Numbered from the stretch's first letter, positions 36,648 through 50,345 are shown. The stretch is 64,000 bases of DNA from Pyrocephalus nanus (GCA_038380795.1 CM076266.1:39020425-39084424), one strand, 5' to 3'. Numbers and translations: made by a program. The notes: generated by a model from the letters alone, not told the origin.

Positions 36648-36684
36648 GCTTCTCTCTCATAAAGCAGATTTATGAGAGAGAAGC
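36648..36684. repeat. Perfect 16-bp inverted repeat with 5-base loop
   Basis: GCTTCTCTCTCATAAA (36648-36663), loop GCAGA, then TTTATGAGAGAGAAGC (36669-36684). Pairing stops at the next base outward (A against C). The hairpin is too short for a standard pre-miRNA unless weaker flanking pairs extend it. Confidence 0.65.
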
Positions 36685-39600
36685 CTTAGAAAAGCCCAGC
36701 TTGGTAAGATGTCTCATTATGTCATGATGCACAACTTCAGGAATGGAATTAATTCATCTCCTGCATAAGGTTGAGGCTTTGCTTTACACAGCAGTTGAGG
36801 GATAGTGTTTGCTCCCAGTAAGCTGCTGTATGCAGCTGTGGTAAAATTCAGAAGAATCCAAATAGGTTGCTAGTCTCTCTTACTGCAATAAACCACTGCT
36901 TCGATTTTCCTCAGATTTCATTAATCCTCTGATTGTAATAGTTTTTAGTTATTTTGTCCTTAATAACTGAAAGTTGAAAAGAGTAGCCACAGGAATGTGA
37001 CTTCTTGAAATCCCTGTTCTCAGTATCCCATAAAAATCTCCAGGTAAACTTTATCCTCCTTCCTTCCAGAAATAAAGGAGGCAAATTTTGATTACACAAG
37101 CAAAAACTCAGTTACTATTAATTGGATCTGTGCAAGAAGCAAGTCCACGTTCTCCTTCCCTTAAGTCACATAAAAGTAAATGAGAATCGGTATGACTAAT
37201 AATGTACAAAAGTTGCAAAGGCAGCATCATTGGGAATTCTTTTCAGGGTGCAAGCAAGAGAGGATTAAAGAACTAAGATAATACCTTTCTGATTCTCACA
37301 TCTCACAATTCTTGCAAAGTGTTATATTTAATCTAAAACTCAGTGAAATGTGAAATAAGGAAATTTTCTTTCTTTTGTTCTTCTTCTTAACAAGTCAAGC
37401 CAATGCAAGATCACTGTGCCTGCCATTCCCCCCCTCTCAGCCCTACGCTGCACACATTTGTAGGTACACTTGTTCCCAAACTTCAGATCACCTGAGGATC
37501 AAGACATTGGGATCAGTCTTCTCATACCAATATTTCTAGCAAGGCTTTTGACATGGTTGTTCTGAGGAAAACCAGAGGTAAGACAGTGCTCTGTTGGTTT
37601 ACCATTTATTCTTGAAACTTACTTAGAAACATTACTGAAGCTGCAACTCTTTTCTTAGTGAAGTTTAACAGAGCCAGCATCTGAATACACCAGTGGTTAA
37701 GGTGAGCACCTGGGCTTAAATTAGAGCTATATATGCTGATAGTTGCAATCTCCATGGAGGGAATCTCAGCACTGAGAATGATGAATAAGTGCAACTCACG
37801 TGACTAACTTGTAGCCTCAGAAGCAAAGAGAGCTATTAACATAGCTGCTATTCCCCACAAAAGCAACATGGATCATTTATTGCATCTGATATCTACTGTC
37901 AGAAAAATAATTCTTCACAATCAAAAGCAGGGGAAAAAAAATGAAAAGAAAAAAAAAAAAAAAGCATCATTGGGATCAAAAACTAGCACTTTTGGGACCA
38001 AAGTCATACCTGCTATACCTCTGCTGAGGACAACAGAAATACCCTTGAAATAAGAGCTGAATGTTTTTAAACATTTTATCACTAAATAGATGGTAGAACA
38101 AGATCCAGGGAGAAAAAACAATTCTTCTTATCCATTACAAAGACTGAGATGAAGCCTTAGACTTCATAATTTACAGAACACCATGTAAGCCTTCATGAGG
38201 TGTTTGTTTTTAACCTCAGCAGCATTTTACTCTGAGAATGTTTTACATAACATATTGGAAGGAAAGAGTATGGAATTTTTGTTCCTAATCTGCTTTTCCC
38301 TGTAGGCATTCTACTAAAATTGACAGGTGCTTTCTTTTGGAAGACTTTAAAGATCACCTGCACGAACTGATGAGGAGTACTTGGCAGTTACTGACCACAC
38401 ATGGTTATGGGGAATTTGGGACGGAAGAAAGCTGGCACCCCTATGTGTCATGGTACTGCTTGTCAGGAAGGGTTTGGCAATAACTGGGTGAAACAGAAAA
38501 AGCACATGCTGGCATGCAGAAGAAGCTTTTCAGGAGAGTAGAAGCTGATAATGATAAGTTGAAGATCAATTTGGATTAAGTCGCTGCCATTCTCGGTCAT
38601 CAGCACAGTGCTGTACAGCTGCGTACGTAACTGGGTGCATGAGCTATTTTTAGTGGAGCTATTTGTCCATCCAAAACAAACATGTTTCCACAGAATATGT
38701 AATGCTAAGATTAGTAATTTTTAATCAGTTTTCATTGATCATTGGTCAATTTAAGAGACGCTAATCATGTGTGGAGGTGGACTTATAAAGCCTATTTTTG
38801 CACAACAGGAGGGTCATCAGAGACCAAGACCTATTTCCAGCAAAGCTTAGCAGGTTCAGAATTACTAGCTAAGGGGGCAGCTCCCACTGGCAATTGAAAA
38901 ATAGTTTAACTTCATTTGCTGTTCCCTCCATACGTTTTTACTTCCTCTGAGATGGGGACACTCCAGTTCTCAGTGACTGAAGGAGAAATCTCTGGTTAAG
39001 TGCCGATAACCCAGACCACACTCAGGTGACTTTTACCATCAGAAGGTTGTGTTTAAAAGCTTTGTGCCTTCTCCACATCTCACCTTTACAAAACTCATTG
39101 TAGCTATTATGCAATTAATGCTGGCAGCATAGTTGTGAGTTAAATAAGGAAACAGAGGCAGTCAGGCTCTGTAGACTCTTTCCAGAAAGACTCTGGAGAG
39201 AAAGAGGGGTGAGAGAAATAAGATTGGAAACTAACTGTACTGCACTGGATTTTTACAAGACATCTAGAAGCACTCATTTATTCCTGATGGTAACATTTAT
39301 GAGTTCAGAGCCAGCTTCACAATTCATCAAGCTTTATTGTTTGCTGTTGCTGTTTGTAAAAATCATGCACAGAAAATGCAACAAGAATCTTCCCTGTTGG
39401 TGTGTGAATCAGTTCAGAGCTCCTGCAATTGGCCATGGAAAGATGGCCTTCTGCAAAGGCAACTTTTTTTCTGCTGTAAGATCTAGCCCTCAGCTGCTTG
39501 TTACCACCACTTAGTCTAAGACAACTAGTCTTGCAGATCTGATGGTACAGATGATCACATTGAGTGCTCCCAAAAAGACTTCATCACACATCATTGGGTT

Positions 39601-39980
39601 AACTTATACTGATTACAAAGCTGATCTGATCTATTTCTGCTGATTTTGTACCAAAAATGTGAAGAGGAGTTCTGTTTGCACATCCATCAGGTCAGTTTCC
39701 AAAGCTAAAAGAGACATCAGCAGCAGCTCACAAGAAAGAACCTCTTGTATCAGCAGAGCTGTCTTTACAGTGAGCATTCATCTATAGCTTAAAATGCAGA
39801 TTCATCTGTCATTCTGACCAATGGTGTTCCATTAGAACATATTAAATATTTCCCCTGTAAGTAACATGTTTAGGTATGAAGCTGTCAGTATTCTCTCTGA
39901 CTCCCTGAAGAAGGCTGTGCACTGACCAGGGCACACACATACTTGCAATTATGTAGCTCGTACAGGAAAGTGCAAAAGGC

Positions 39981-40040
39981 CTTTCTTTTTTTCTTCCTTT
40001 TTTTTTTTTCCCTTCTTTTTTTTTTTTTTTTTTTTTTTTT
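39981..40040. repeat. Pyrimidine/poly(T) tract
   Basis: C-interrupted T runs ending in about 25 consecutive T residues. It is simple sequence. Charged or Phe-rich reading frames across it are artefacts of the tract. Confidence 0.9.
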
Positions 40041-43000
40041 AATTAAATTTCTCTGCATCTCTTTCATGGAAGACATTTTTACACAGAGAGCTCCTGTACT
40101 GTTCCAAACACTAACACTTGCAGGCCATGAATTAGGCATCAGGAATATGAAGAGTGAAAAGTTTCAGAGTTTTCAGCCACCTCAGCAATATATAAACAAG
40201 ACCAGAAGCTAGCAGCTGTGCTAAAGTCCTAACTAGTACTAACTAGCTCTCATAGGGCTTGGCCAAGTCACTCTGGAGATAAGAAGCAGCGATAATAGCT
40301 GCTGACCATATATTTGGGGGGAGTAGAAGGTGGGAGGGGGTGCTTTATTCAGGAGCCCAGACTGTGCTCTGCAGAACTCCAAAGAAATGGATTTGGGCAA
40401 CAGTCGATATTTGCTCCTCCTTACATCTCCACAAGTCCTGCCGACATACTGACAAGCTGGTGTCTATTTCCCTGTCTTCAAGAAAATAGATGTCCTCTTT
40501 GTGGATGTTCTTTGACTCCAATTGTGCCTTCCCCAGTGTAATGATGGAGAAAGGGCTGATCCATACAACAGAAGGGTGAATTTGTTTATGAATGACCACA
40601 TTCTTACTATTCTTCAGTTTGGCTAAACGCTACATCTCTTCCCAAAGGGATACAGCCTGAAGTTTGATGACAGATAAAAGTTATGAATAGTGTAGAACAG
40701 CAGTGAAAAAAGAAAGATACAGCTTTTGTAGACACACTGTTTACAGATGTGGCAATGGAAGAAATAAGAGGCATTTTAAGGCAGTCTATAATTGTGACTA
40801 TAAAAGAAAGCTTACATAGCTTTCCCTGCCTACCATGTGTGACTACCACGGAGAATTTGATTCAAAGTTATTTGACTTGAGTTCAGCTGAATTATGTACC
40901 TATTGAAACTTCCACTTGAGTACTAATATTGTAGTAAATATACTTTTCTACCAGATTTTACTTTTATTAGCATCTGCTAAACAGACAATTGAGGGAGAGG
41001 AGCGTGACACAACACAGGGTATTTCAAGTCTTTAACATACTTTTTGCCATCTAGCACATACATTTGGTTTATACCTTACAGATTTCTTCTTATCCTTCAG
41101 CTTCCTAATTTTGTTGAAGAAAAGGGTCAAATGTACTATTCAAAGCCACCAAAGATAGTGGCCCCCAACTCCACTTTTAAACAGCTAGAATAAAATCTGT
41201 CTCCAAGAACAACCAATATGCTACAAAACACTGTAAGGGTTCTGGAAATCACTATATACAGTCAGGACTTCACAGGCAAGCATTTTTTGTTAAATTAATT
41301 TCTTTGGGATACCAGTGAGAGTCTACTAAGTGTTATACCCTAAATTTCTCAAAGAAAGTAATTTTTTGTCATTTAACAAAGGACACAAACTGTAAATTAT
41401 CTGAGGTTTTTCAGGAAGATTGTGCATTAATTCTGATTTTCCTAACCAATAAAAATGAGTGACAATAAAATATGTCTCTGTTAAGGAAGAGGTTCTAGCC
41501 CTTATCCTGGATAGCTACCACATGAAAGCATTTTGGATATTAATTGGAGAACTGGGTGAAGACATAGAACAAGTAAATACTGCATTTACTAAGAATCTTG
41601 TGCTTCCACCACAAGTAATACTGGCAAGAGTATTATCAGATTCAGCTGGCGGAATTAAGCCTTCCCTTTGATAATACTTAAGCACAGGGCAAAGCTCACT
41701 CTGAAGCAGAGGCAAAAGTTCAGTATACTAAATCAGTCCTGACACCGCTGGTTGACAGAACTTCTGTAACGGATTAATGAGTTGTTCAAGGTTTGCAGGA
41801 GGGGAAGTCCTGATTATCTGCTTATTTTTTACCTTATCATTTTAAGTTGGCATGAACACAATACAGCAATTCAAAAGACCTTTTGCCTTGAGTAGTATGA
41901 GTAACAGTCTCCATAAACCAACTTGGCAGCTCTCATGTGACGGGTGCAGCACTGCAGAGTAGATGTTCAGCTGGTATTAATAGGGGCAACCTCACTGAAC
42001 TCATCAACTTACTGCTCTTATTGCACTGTGTGTATTGATAAGTGACGCATTAACGCTGCAGACTATTGTTTCCTTACTCACCATATCAGTTTAAGTTCAG
42101 CAGAATTTCTATGATTTATCCTCCTCCACTTACAGGATTGATTTGCCTTTCTTTCTTCAGGGTGCATTGGTAACATTACCAGATTCTATTTTAATACAAA
42201 TATTAACTCTAAATAATAGAGTAGTTTCATACTGAAAAACTCCATGTTTGTTGTCTTCAACAGTTTTTATATTCTGTATGGCCTGTAGAAAAGTGAAAAG
42301 ATACTATGTGCATTCAATGCTACTCATGCAAGCGGAGCACAACTTGGTATATAAGCAGAGCAAATTAAGTTGAGCTGCGTTTTGCTAATGCATCATTAAC
42401 TGGCTTTACATACACAGTTCTGGTTGATTGCAACTGACTAAGCAATTATGCAGGTAAAACAGAAGGAACAGTTTCCTGCTCTGCTGGCCTTACAGCACTT
42501 CCACGTTCAAACTGCACAGACCTACAAGAAGCAGGGCAACTAATTAGGGTGCCATCATTTCCTTAGCTGTAGTTCAAAATGAGCCTGCATAAAAAGTCCC
42601 CAAATTGTCCTGCTTTTTTTCTATTGCATTAAAAAAATCCAAGTAAGGAAATCCCTTTTGAAATTGCATTTACAAGTTTCTGATAATTGAATCCCTGAAT
42701 CTGAAATGGAAAAGCTGCCCAACTTTTTCTCCAGTGTGATAAAGAAATGACTGTTTTGCTCTATGATGCTGAGCACTTCAAAGAACACTTTCAAAAGTTT
42801 GTCTCTGAAAATGAAAATCCAAACTAGCAGCTTACATTAATTCAAAATTGAGCAGTTTTATTGCCCTCTGCCTTCCAAAGTGTGACTGACAGAGGCCTAC
42901 CCTGGGCCATGCTGATTTGTCTGGACAATATTCATCCACTTAAAGCACACGTACACTGAATATCAAACACACGGATTGTTCAGCACAGTAACTGCTAAAG

Positions 43001-43864
43001 TTCATTCAAGCACTGGATCAAACTATGGTTGAGAAAGCTAAAAAGTCCCACGCTAGTAGTTCCTAAAAGAAGTTAAAAACACACTATAATGCAAATCACT
43101 GTTTATACTATCATGTTGTTATGAGACCACAAATGGGAAGACAGAAGAAAGGAGAAGAAAACACAAGACATCTATACCCATTTACATCTTATGCATTGGA
43201 GTGAAACAGAGTATTTCCTTTTCCAAAGCATAAAGACTGAGTTCCCTATGTGACACAGCAGCAATGAAGGTCTGGGCTGCTTCCCTTTGCCTGAGAGACC
43301 TCTAACCAGCCTTTTCACTAGTCATGGGAAGTGGTCTGCTAAAATAAGCAGTCCCTGCTAAGAGACAGAGATGATAGTGTAACTCCTGCTATTTTCTCCA
43401 TATAGTAGCAAGAAATATTTCTGTCTAGCCTCTGAGAAGTAAGACCTCTTGAAGGGTGCACTACATGCTTACTTCAAGGTAAGCAGCACCATGAATCCAT
43501 TCTGCAAGAATAGTACTCCTTCAGTGTTCAGTTGCTTTCACCTGTATTCAGTGCTCCTACTGTCATAGACAGCTACTCAGGCACGATGCTGAGTGAAATA
43601 AAAACAATGGACAGCCTAGGTCAGTGTGTAAAGGGACAGAGAGCACAAGTTAGGCACCAAGAAACATGTCAGCCTGAATGAAGACCAGAGGATGGGCCAA
43701 AAAAGACGACACTGCCTGAATGCTGTGAGGTTCCTCAGCACAAAACAGCACTGCTGGAGCTGCAGCATTCCTTCTCTAAGACAGCAGCACAAGACACCTA
43801 CATGATTCTGTAAGAGGAGAGAGAAAAGACGTGAGAGATAACACTACTCAGAGAAATAGATACA

Positions 43865-44260
43865 AGTTTTGTTTCTATGCTTTTTATCTGGATAATTTCC
43901 TTTACTTTCTCAAAAACCTCCTCTGCTGCGTCCTCCCATATGATGATGTTGTCAATATACTGTAGATGTTCTGGAGCCTCACACTTCTCTAGTGCAGTCA
44001 GGATCAGTCCGTGGCAGACGGTGGGACTGTGTTTCCACCCCTGTGGCAGACAGTTCCATGTGTCCTGCACACCCCTCCATGTGAAAGCAGCCTGCCTTCT
44101 GCTGCAAACGGGATGGAGAAGAATGCATTTGCAATGTCAGTAGTAGCATACCACCTCGCTGCTTTAGACTCCAGCTTGTACTCGAGCTCCAGAATATCTG
44201 GTACAGCAACACTCAGCGGTGGGGTAACTTCATTCAGGGCACAATAGTCCACAGCCAATC
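43865..44260 (-). pseudogene. Broken retroviral reverse transcriptase remnant, YIDN in place of YIDD
   Basis: Two overlapping minus-strand frames cover the RT palm. 44258-44004 has TTDIANAFFSIP, with the first catalytic Asp retained. 44070-43798 has LPQGWKHSP and then YIDN, where the family has the YXDD catalytic pair, so the last catalytic Asp is changed to Asn. A frameshift separates the two. Similarity seems to fade near 43865. Confidence 0.8.
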
Positions 44261-44381
44261 TTCATTCTCCATCAGATTTACACACAGGCCAGATGGCGCT
44301 GCTGAACAGTGAGTGGCTCTTGCTGACCAACACTTGGCTCTCCAGCTCATAGATCATCTCTTGGATGGGGATCACAGAGTC

Positions 44382-44800
44382 TCAGATCGTTTGGTACTGC
44401 CAACGGTGCACTATTGTAGTGGCAATTGGCACTCGCTGTTCCTCAACCTTCAACAGTCCCACAGCAGAAGAGTTCTCTGAGAGGCCAGGTAAGAAATTCA
44501 ACTGCTTAGCCTCATCAGTCTCCACAGCAGCTATTCTGAAAACCCATCTATGTCCCTTGGGGCCTTTGAAATACCCATTCCTAAGGTAGTCAATGCCCAG
44601 GATACATGGGGCGTCTGGGCCACTTACAGTGGGGTGTTTCTGCCAATCTCTTCTGGTCCAACTCATTTCAGCTTCCAGCACAGTCAATTCTTGAGATCCT
44701 TCTGTCACCCCAGAAATGGGAATAGTTTCTGCCCCCACATGTCCTTATGGCATTAATGTGCATTGAGCCCCAGTGTCAACCAAAGCCTGGTATTCTTGTG
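44382..44800 (-). pseudogene. Broken retroviral aspartyl protease remnant
   Basis: The minus strand encodes a VDTGAQ protease active-site motif; the DTG codons are at 44769-44777. A TAA stop follows in frame about 20 bases later, before the open stretch 44738-44382 that continues with protease-like and linker sequence (ILGIDYLRNGYFKGPKG). The catalytic Asp-Thr-Gly is retained but the reading frame is interrupted. Confidence 0.75.
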
Positions 44801-45340
44801 GGTCTGATGTGCCAGCCCGTCGGATCCACGCAGTCCAACAGACACAATTGTCCCGTGCCTCTACCTGGCTAGAGGCAGGGCCCCTCTAACACAGGTCTTG
44901 GTTGGGGCCACCACAGCTCTTTCCCTGTGAATACATTCAGGAGGTACCTTCTAGTGGGTCAGATCCTTGCCCATGGGAAACTGGCACTGCACTTACTCTC
45001 ACTGACTTCCCTTTTTATCTCTCTTTCAGCTCTTGTACTCAGGCTGCTTGGACATGGGTAGGTTTCGTGTCTCACCATCTCATGTCTTCTCCATGGCTGA
45101 CTAAGAAGTACCACAGCTTGGTTCATGGGGTCTGTTTGCTCTCTCTAGCTGGGGGACATCTGGCTCTGACCTCAGAGGCTCTGGTTCACACTGGTGCCAC
45201 ACGGAAACTGTTTTCCTTTTTCTATTCATTTTTTACTTCTGTCGTCAGTGTCTTAAGACTCTCAACTAATGTCTCTATAGTGGAGATATGGGCCTGTAGC
45301 GGGGTATGGACCACGCTGTCGTACATCCTGAGCTTATTCA

Positions 45341-46112
45341 TTACAGACCCCCCTGTCTCTCTGTTTTCTTCAAAATGCAATAATGCCAGGAAACTGGTGT
45401 ATACAGATGGCCCCTGGTGTGAAAGGCTCCACTACATCTGTGACATACACCTGACTTCATCGAGGGTTGCCCATCCTTTTCAGAAAACATCTCTAACAGT
45501 GCCATTTCTCTCAGGCATTGGATACCATCCTCCATGGTCTTCCAGGCTGTTTCATGATGGTGCTGTTGCAGGAGGTCTCTGTAAACAAACTTCTCTCTCA
45601 CACTTATTAGAAGTCGCTCCCAGAGAGAAAAGGGTTTTGACTCCCTCATGAACACTTGCTTAATACCCACATCCTGAGCCAGGGATCCCAAATACTTTGC
45701 TTCGTTGCCATCAAGTGGCAAGCCTTCACCCATAAGGTTCCATGCTTGGATCAGCCAGGTCAAAATGGGCTTGTTTTGGAGCCAAGTAATGTTGTTCCAC
45801 AAATCGTGGAGCTGGTCATATGACAAGGATTCAGTAATGATCTCAGGCTCTGGGTCCTCCGTCCTCGTTAACCAGGCATATCAACTTGGCTATATACTTC
45901 ATCCTTTGCACCGGGGCCACTGCTGCCGGCTGTGACTTCCCTCCTGGCGTGACTGGGGACTGAGCACTCATGATCTCTATTGGTTTCTCTGCTCCACTAT
46001 CTTTCCCTTCTGCCAGTAGGTGGTGTTGTACAATCCAGATCATGGTGTGGTAAGTGTTGGCTAATGGCCAGCACATTGCTATGCGCTGTTCATCTCTGGA
46101 ATTTATGGACCG
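45341..46112 (-). pseudogene. Broken retroviral gag remnant
   Basis: Two minus-strand frames (46076-45843 and 45826-45341) hold gag-like sequence. The second includes a capsid-like helical stretch with the block WKTMEDGIQCLREMAL. The frames differ, which shows an indel near 45830. A Cys/His cluster (CHRC, later HYC) near the end may be a decayed nucleocapsid zinc knuckle, but the spacing is not canonical. The origin is ERV-L-like; the copy is non-functional. Confidence 0.75.
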
Positions 46113-49100
46113 ATGTTCCTTTTTTACTCATTGTCTAAGACAGGACCGTTTAAGACAACTGGAAAGGTCACAGAGACTGTATTTAAACTGCACTGAAGTC
46201 TCATAGAGGGAGAACGGCCCCTCCAGAGCTTTGAAGGAGCTTTAGAATGAAGCAGGAAAGCTATAGCAAACATGTAATCTGTTTTAAGAGTCAGGCCTAA
46301 ACGGCTGCAAGTGGTCAATGTAGTAGCTGAGGATTAATAGCGGGCATTAACTTAGCAGTTATAAAAATAATTAAGACCAAGAGATAGGGACAGAACAGCT
46401 CTGCTGCCATGTCGTGCTCACTGAGCTGTTTTAGATTCCTGAAGAGCATGAACAAACACCAACCAAACAAAATAGTCCCTAAATACAATATCTTTAAATA
46501 TCTTAAATAATTTTTATAAAGATTTTTTGAAAATAAGAAAGCAGCAAATGAAACTTTTGTGGAAAGCTATCTCATGGATTGGCAACTGTCTTTGCAAAAA
46601 GAATGCAAAGAATATGCTCAAATTGCTATCTTCGCTGTGTTGGCGGGTTAATATTGCAGAGATTCCAGAAACATAATATTGGAACAGCTTTTTCAGGAAC
46701 AGCTAATATTGGTTCAATTAATATCTTAAGGAGCTGCAGCCAAGTGGGGATTAGAGAAGCAGAAACAGCACATGGCATTCACCGGGGTTTTTTAACTGCT
46801 TAATTAAATGAGGGATTATTCAGTTGTTTCCTGGAGAGTGCCTGAGGAGGGAGCAAAAGGCCATTGTGTTTTTCACTGAGAATTTTTTCATTAGTCTTCT
46901 AAGCTGTCCCATTAATAGATTAGATGTATTTCACTCTCCCCTCAAGGAAATCACCAGTGCTCAAGAGAATGCCAGGATCATACTCTGAACATAAGGCTCA
47001 AACAGAGCCTTGCTTCCAGCTCATCCTTATCCACTGGACTTTCCCTTACAGAAAATTATACTAGCAAAGAATCATGGCATAAATCCCCTATTACTTTATT
47101 CACATGTGAGATCTTCAGGAGGTCAGTCAGAACACCATGTCCCACCAGTGCACTATTTTCTGTGCAAGTATTCAGACTACAAAGAGCTCAGTGGCTACTG
47201 AGAGGATATAAGTAAGATGACATGACAGGAGTCAGAGACCTTACTTTCCATCAGGACAGGATCCCCACTTTCTATCCCACCTTTACACATCTCAGAAACA
47301 ATCAGACTTTTGATTCTTAAAACAGAGATGATTTACACATTTATTAGGACAAAAGAAGAGTACAGAAGGGTATCCAGAGGATTTAGCACAAAAATAATTG
47401 AGCAGCGTAATAACAGAGGAAATTTAAAAGTGGAGTATGAAGAAACTTACTGCAAAGAACTGCTGAAGACAACTCAACCACAAATGGGTTTTAAAATAGT
47501 TGTTACCTCCTGGAGGAATGATTTCAAAGTAAGCGCAGACTCCTGCCTTTTGCTCTGCTTCTAGCACAATTCAGGAGAGACTAATGTTATGCAGCAGAGA
47601 AGACAGAATATTATCTTCTTTGTGTATCTTGCATTCAGTTTTGTTCAGCACATTTCATAAGTAACAAAAAGCAAAAAAGTCTGAGAAAGTGCAACAATTT
47701 TTTAAAAAGAGGGGATTAGTTATGCCCCAATAACAACTGGACTTGTTCTTTCTGAAAAGAAACAACAATCAAACAAAAAAACAAACAAACAAAACCAAAA
47801 CCAAACCTATACAAACAAACCAACAAAAATCTCCCAACCCTCCCCCCAAATATAAGCTACAACTTAGCAATGAGTACATAACATATTTACTACAGAAAAG
47901 TTTGATCAGTCATTTATATCATGTATCTGTAAGACTCTGAATGAAAAACCTCTTGTGACTTTTTGTTCGGTCAAGTTTATCAGATGAAAGAAAAAGCTTA
48001 GAAAGTAGACTCTGATTTACTTTTTTAGTTTTATACTTGGAATATGATGAAGGCAAAAAAAGATTGACATAATTTTTAAAAAGGCTTAGAGACATGTCCT
48101 ACAAAGTATAAGAAAAACATCTTCATTGCTTGCAATTTGGATTATGTGTTCTCAGAGCTCTGAAACTTCATGCTTTAGGATTATAAACTCATCCAGGGCA
48201 GTTTTTTGTTTCTGCATTCATAATTGTCATAAACAGCGCTAACCCACTAATGTGGTCTGATATAACACTTAACATGTACCTAAAGTCAGATGTAAAAAAA
48301 AGCAATGAAGCCAGGCTATTAAAACCTTATTCTAAAACTGACAGCCAGGTGATTATTTGGTTACAAAACCCTTGAAAACTTGAGATAACAGGCTGCAAAC
48401 CGAGTGTAAGATAACCCACCTCTCCACTGACAGAAACATCCCATGTACTCTACCACCTGCGGAAGAGTGACTTCCTGTCAGTGAAGAAGACTAAGAAGGC
48501 GGCAATCTGTGAGTCATGAACACATTGTGTCATGACTTGGTTAGGCTTTCAATTCAACAGCTCGTCCTGCTGCTGCCCACAGAGCCCTTGTAGCTCAGCA
48601 GAGGACCAGGGATACACTTACAAGCATTAAGCCTGCCAAAGCACACTAGTTTTATTTCTATGGGAGAATAGAGATAAATTTGCCAGTTTATGGCTTTGAT
48701 TCTATTTATGTTATAAATTGTTTCTCCTTTGAAAATCATCACACAAGCAAAGCTTGTATTTTTTAAGACTTATCTGAATTATGGGGCCATACTAGTGTTC
48801 TTACTTCATGGAAAGTCCTCCTGTCTGGCCTATACCTTTCACATAAGAACTGTGTAGCTTTAGCAGATTACATTAGATTAGCATATCATCATTACATAAG
48901 GAGACCCAACCACACAAATCTCCTTGCAAAAGGAGTCTTAATTTGAAGCTTTTCTCAGGGCTAAGTTGATGCTTTGGAGACTGATTTCACAATATCTGAA
49001 TTTAAGCCGTTGCAAAGGTACTTCTTACTCTATAGCTTGGATTATTCAGAAGATAATATACCAACTGATCATATAATTGAGAGGACAGCATCTCTGGCTC

Positions 49101-49694
49101 CCACAGATACACAAAGTAAATGTGTAAGTAATTGTCATCCCCCACAAATAGGATGCAGCTGAAATTCTTACAACTGTTTGGTTCATTACAAAGAAATTAA
49201 TTTTTTTTTAACGGAAAATATGGTAGCTTTGACCAATTACTTGCCACCTAAAAGCAGAAATTGAGGCCAGTAGAAGTTACTGTTATTGTAGCATGTTTTT
49301 TGTTAGACAGAATCAGACTCTTAGACAATGTTCAAGGACATTTGTTATATGTCTGTTACTTTAAGCCTTCGAGCAAACTGTGGCAGACTTCACAATAGCA
49401 TGAAACTAGCCTTAAAGTTAAAATCATAATGGGCTTAATAAAAGAATACCCTTTCATTTGTCTTTCAATTTCTGAATCCTTAAAGTTAATTTTACTTTAA
49501 AGTTCTTTTTCAAAAAAAACCCAACAAAATGATGTTTTTAAAAAAGGCTGAACTTCTGAAAAATTGCTGGGTCCTGAATCTTTCAAATGTGAATGTCCTT
49601 GTGGGTTAACTTCTTTATCTTAGACTGTGTAAAACACAACAAGCAGCAAAGATTAGAGGCACACCATTCATCAGGCATTTTTTTTAATCCCTTT
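46113..49694. other. Intergenic, no recognised gene
   Basis: AT-rich, with a (CAAA)n tract at about 47760-47829. A plus-strand frame of 84 codons at 47310-47564 shows no motif. Nothing else is supported. Confidence 0.4.
47760..47829. repeat. (CAAA)n/(CAAAA)n simple repeat
   Basis: An imperfect run of CAAA-type units of about 70 bases, similar in kind to the tracts in NPVF intron 1 and at 50343-50374. Confidence 0.85.
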
Positions 49695-49968
49695 TCATAG
49701 AATCAGAGAATCATAGAATCAACCAGGTTGGAAAAGACCTCCAAGATCATCAAGTCCAACCTTTGATCCAACACTGCCGTGGCTGCTAGTCCATGGCACT
49801 AAGTGCCACATCCAGTCTCATCTTAAAAACCTCCAGGGACGGTGAATCCACTTCCTCCCTGGGCAGCCCATTCCAATGTCTCATTACTCTCTCCATAAAA
49901 AATTTCTTCCTAATATCCAACCTAAACTTACCCTGGTAGAGCTTAAGATTGTGCCCTCTTATCCCAGC
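49695..49968 (-). repeat. CR1 LINE fragment, 3' end, reverse orientation
   Basis: The plus strand begins CATAGAATCAGAGAATCATAG and continues through GGTTGGAAAAGACCTCCAAG to TTCTTCCTAATATCCAACC, the reverse complement of about 270 bases of CR1 3' end. It is well preserved, so comparatively young. Confidence 0.95.
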
Positions 49969-50263
49969 ATTTCAGTCTCTAATGCTTTTTCACTTTTTTT
50001 CCTCACCTGTTTGGATGAATGGGTAAAAGACACAATAAACATAAAACCCATTAGCATATTCCAAATGAAAAGACTTGCACTGTAACGGTTTTGAGAAGTA
50101 GCCCTCAAAGCATGTTTGTCATTGCAAATTACTCTTGAAGGGTCCTAGCATCAAGGATTTCTCAAGCCCAGCCCAGAATCACTCTTTCATGTTGGTAAAC
50201 AAAGATTTGAAAAAACTAGGAGAGACATCTTTCTCCCAAACAATTGCAAAGGTAAATATTAAA

Positions 50264-50309
50264 ACAACAACAACAACAACAACACACACAAAAAAACCAA
50301 CCAAACACA

Positions 50310-50345
<36 letters not shown>

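Larger units (their letters stand above)
30241..43859. other. Long intergenic stretch, no recognised gene
   Basis: This 13.6-kb stretch should include part of the C7orf31 locus if mammalian synteny holds, but I recognised none of its exons. Visible structures are an (AT)n tract (31822-31849), A-rich and T-rich tracts (37934-37963, 39981-40040) and two perfect inverted repeats (33146-33180, 36648-36684). A plus-strand frame of 163 codons at 32108-32599 has no recognisable domain. Confidence 0.4.
43860..46112 (-). mobile_element. Endogenous retrovirus relic, ERV-L-like, internal gag-pro-RT region, no LTRs seen
   Basis: On the minus strand, going down in coordinate, pieces of gag (46112 to about 45341), protease (about 44800-44600) and reverse transcriptase (about 44260-43865) occur in proviral order. 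No flanking LTR, integrase or env is visible, so this is a truncated internal fragment. Frames change repeatedly and stops occur, so nothing is expressible as intact protein. The family call (class III, ERV-L-like) rests on the look of the gag and RT segments and would need a repeat-library search to confirm. A 249-codon plus-strand frame at 44902-45651 is antisense to it. Confidence 0.88.

Noticed and set aside
39885..40212. Lys-rich and Phe-rich frames on opposite strands
   Set aside because: Artefacts of the poly(T) tract at 39981-40040.
44902..45651. 249-codon plus-strand open frame with hydrophobic stretches
   Set aside because: It lies antisense to the retroviral gag/protease relic and has no domain of its own.
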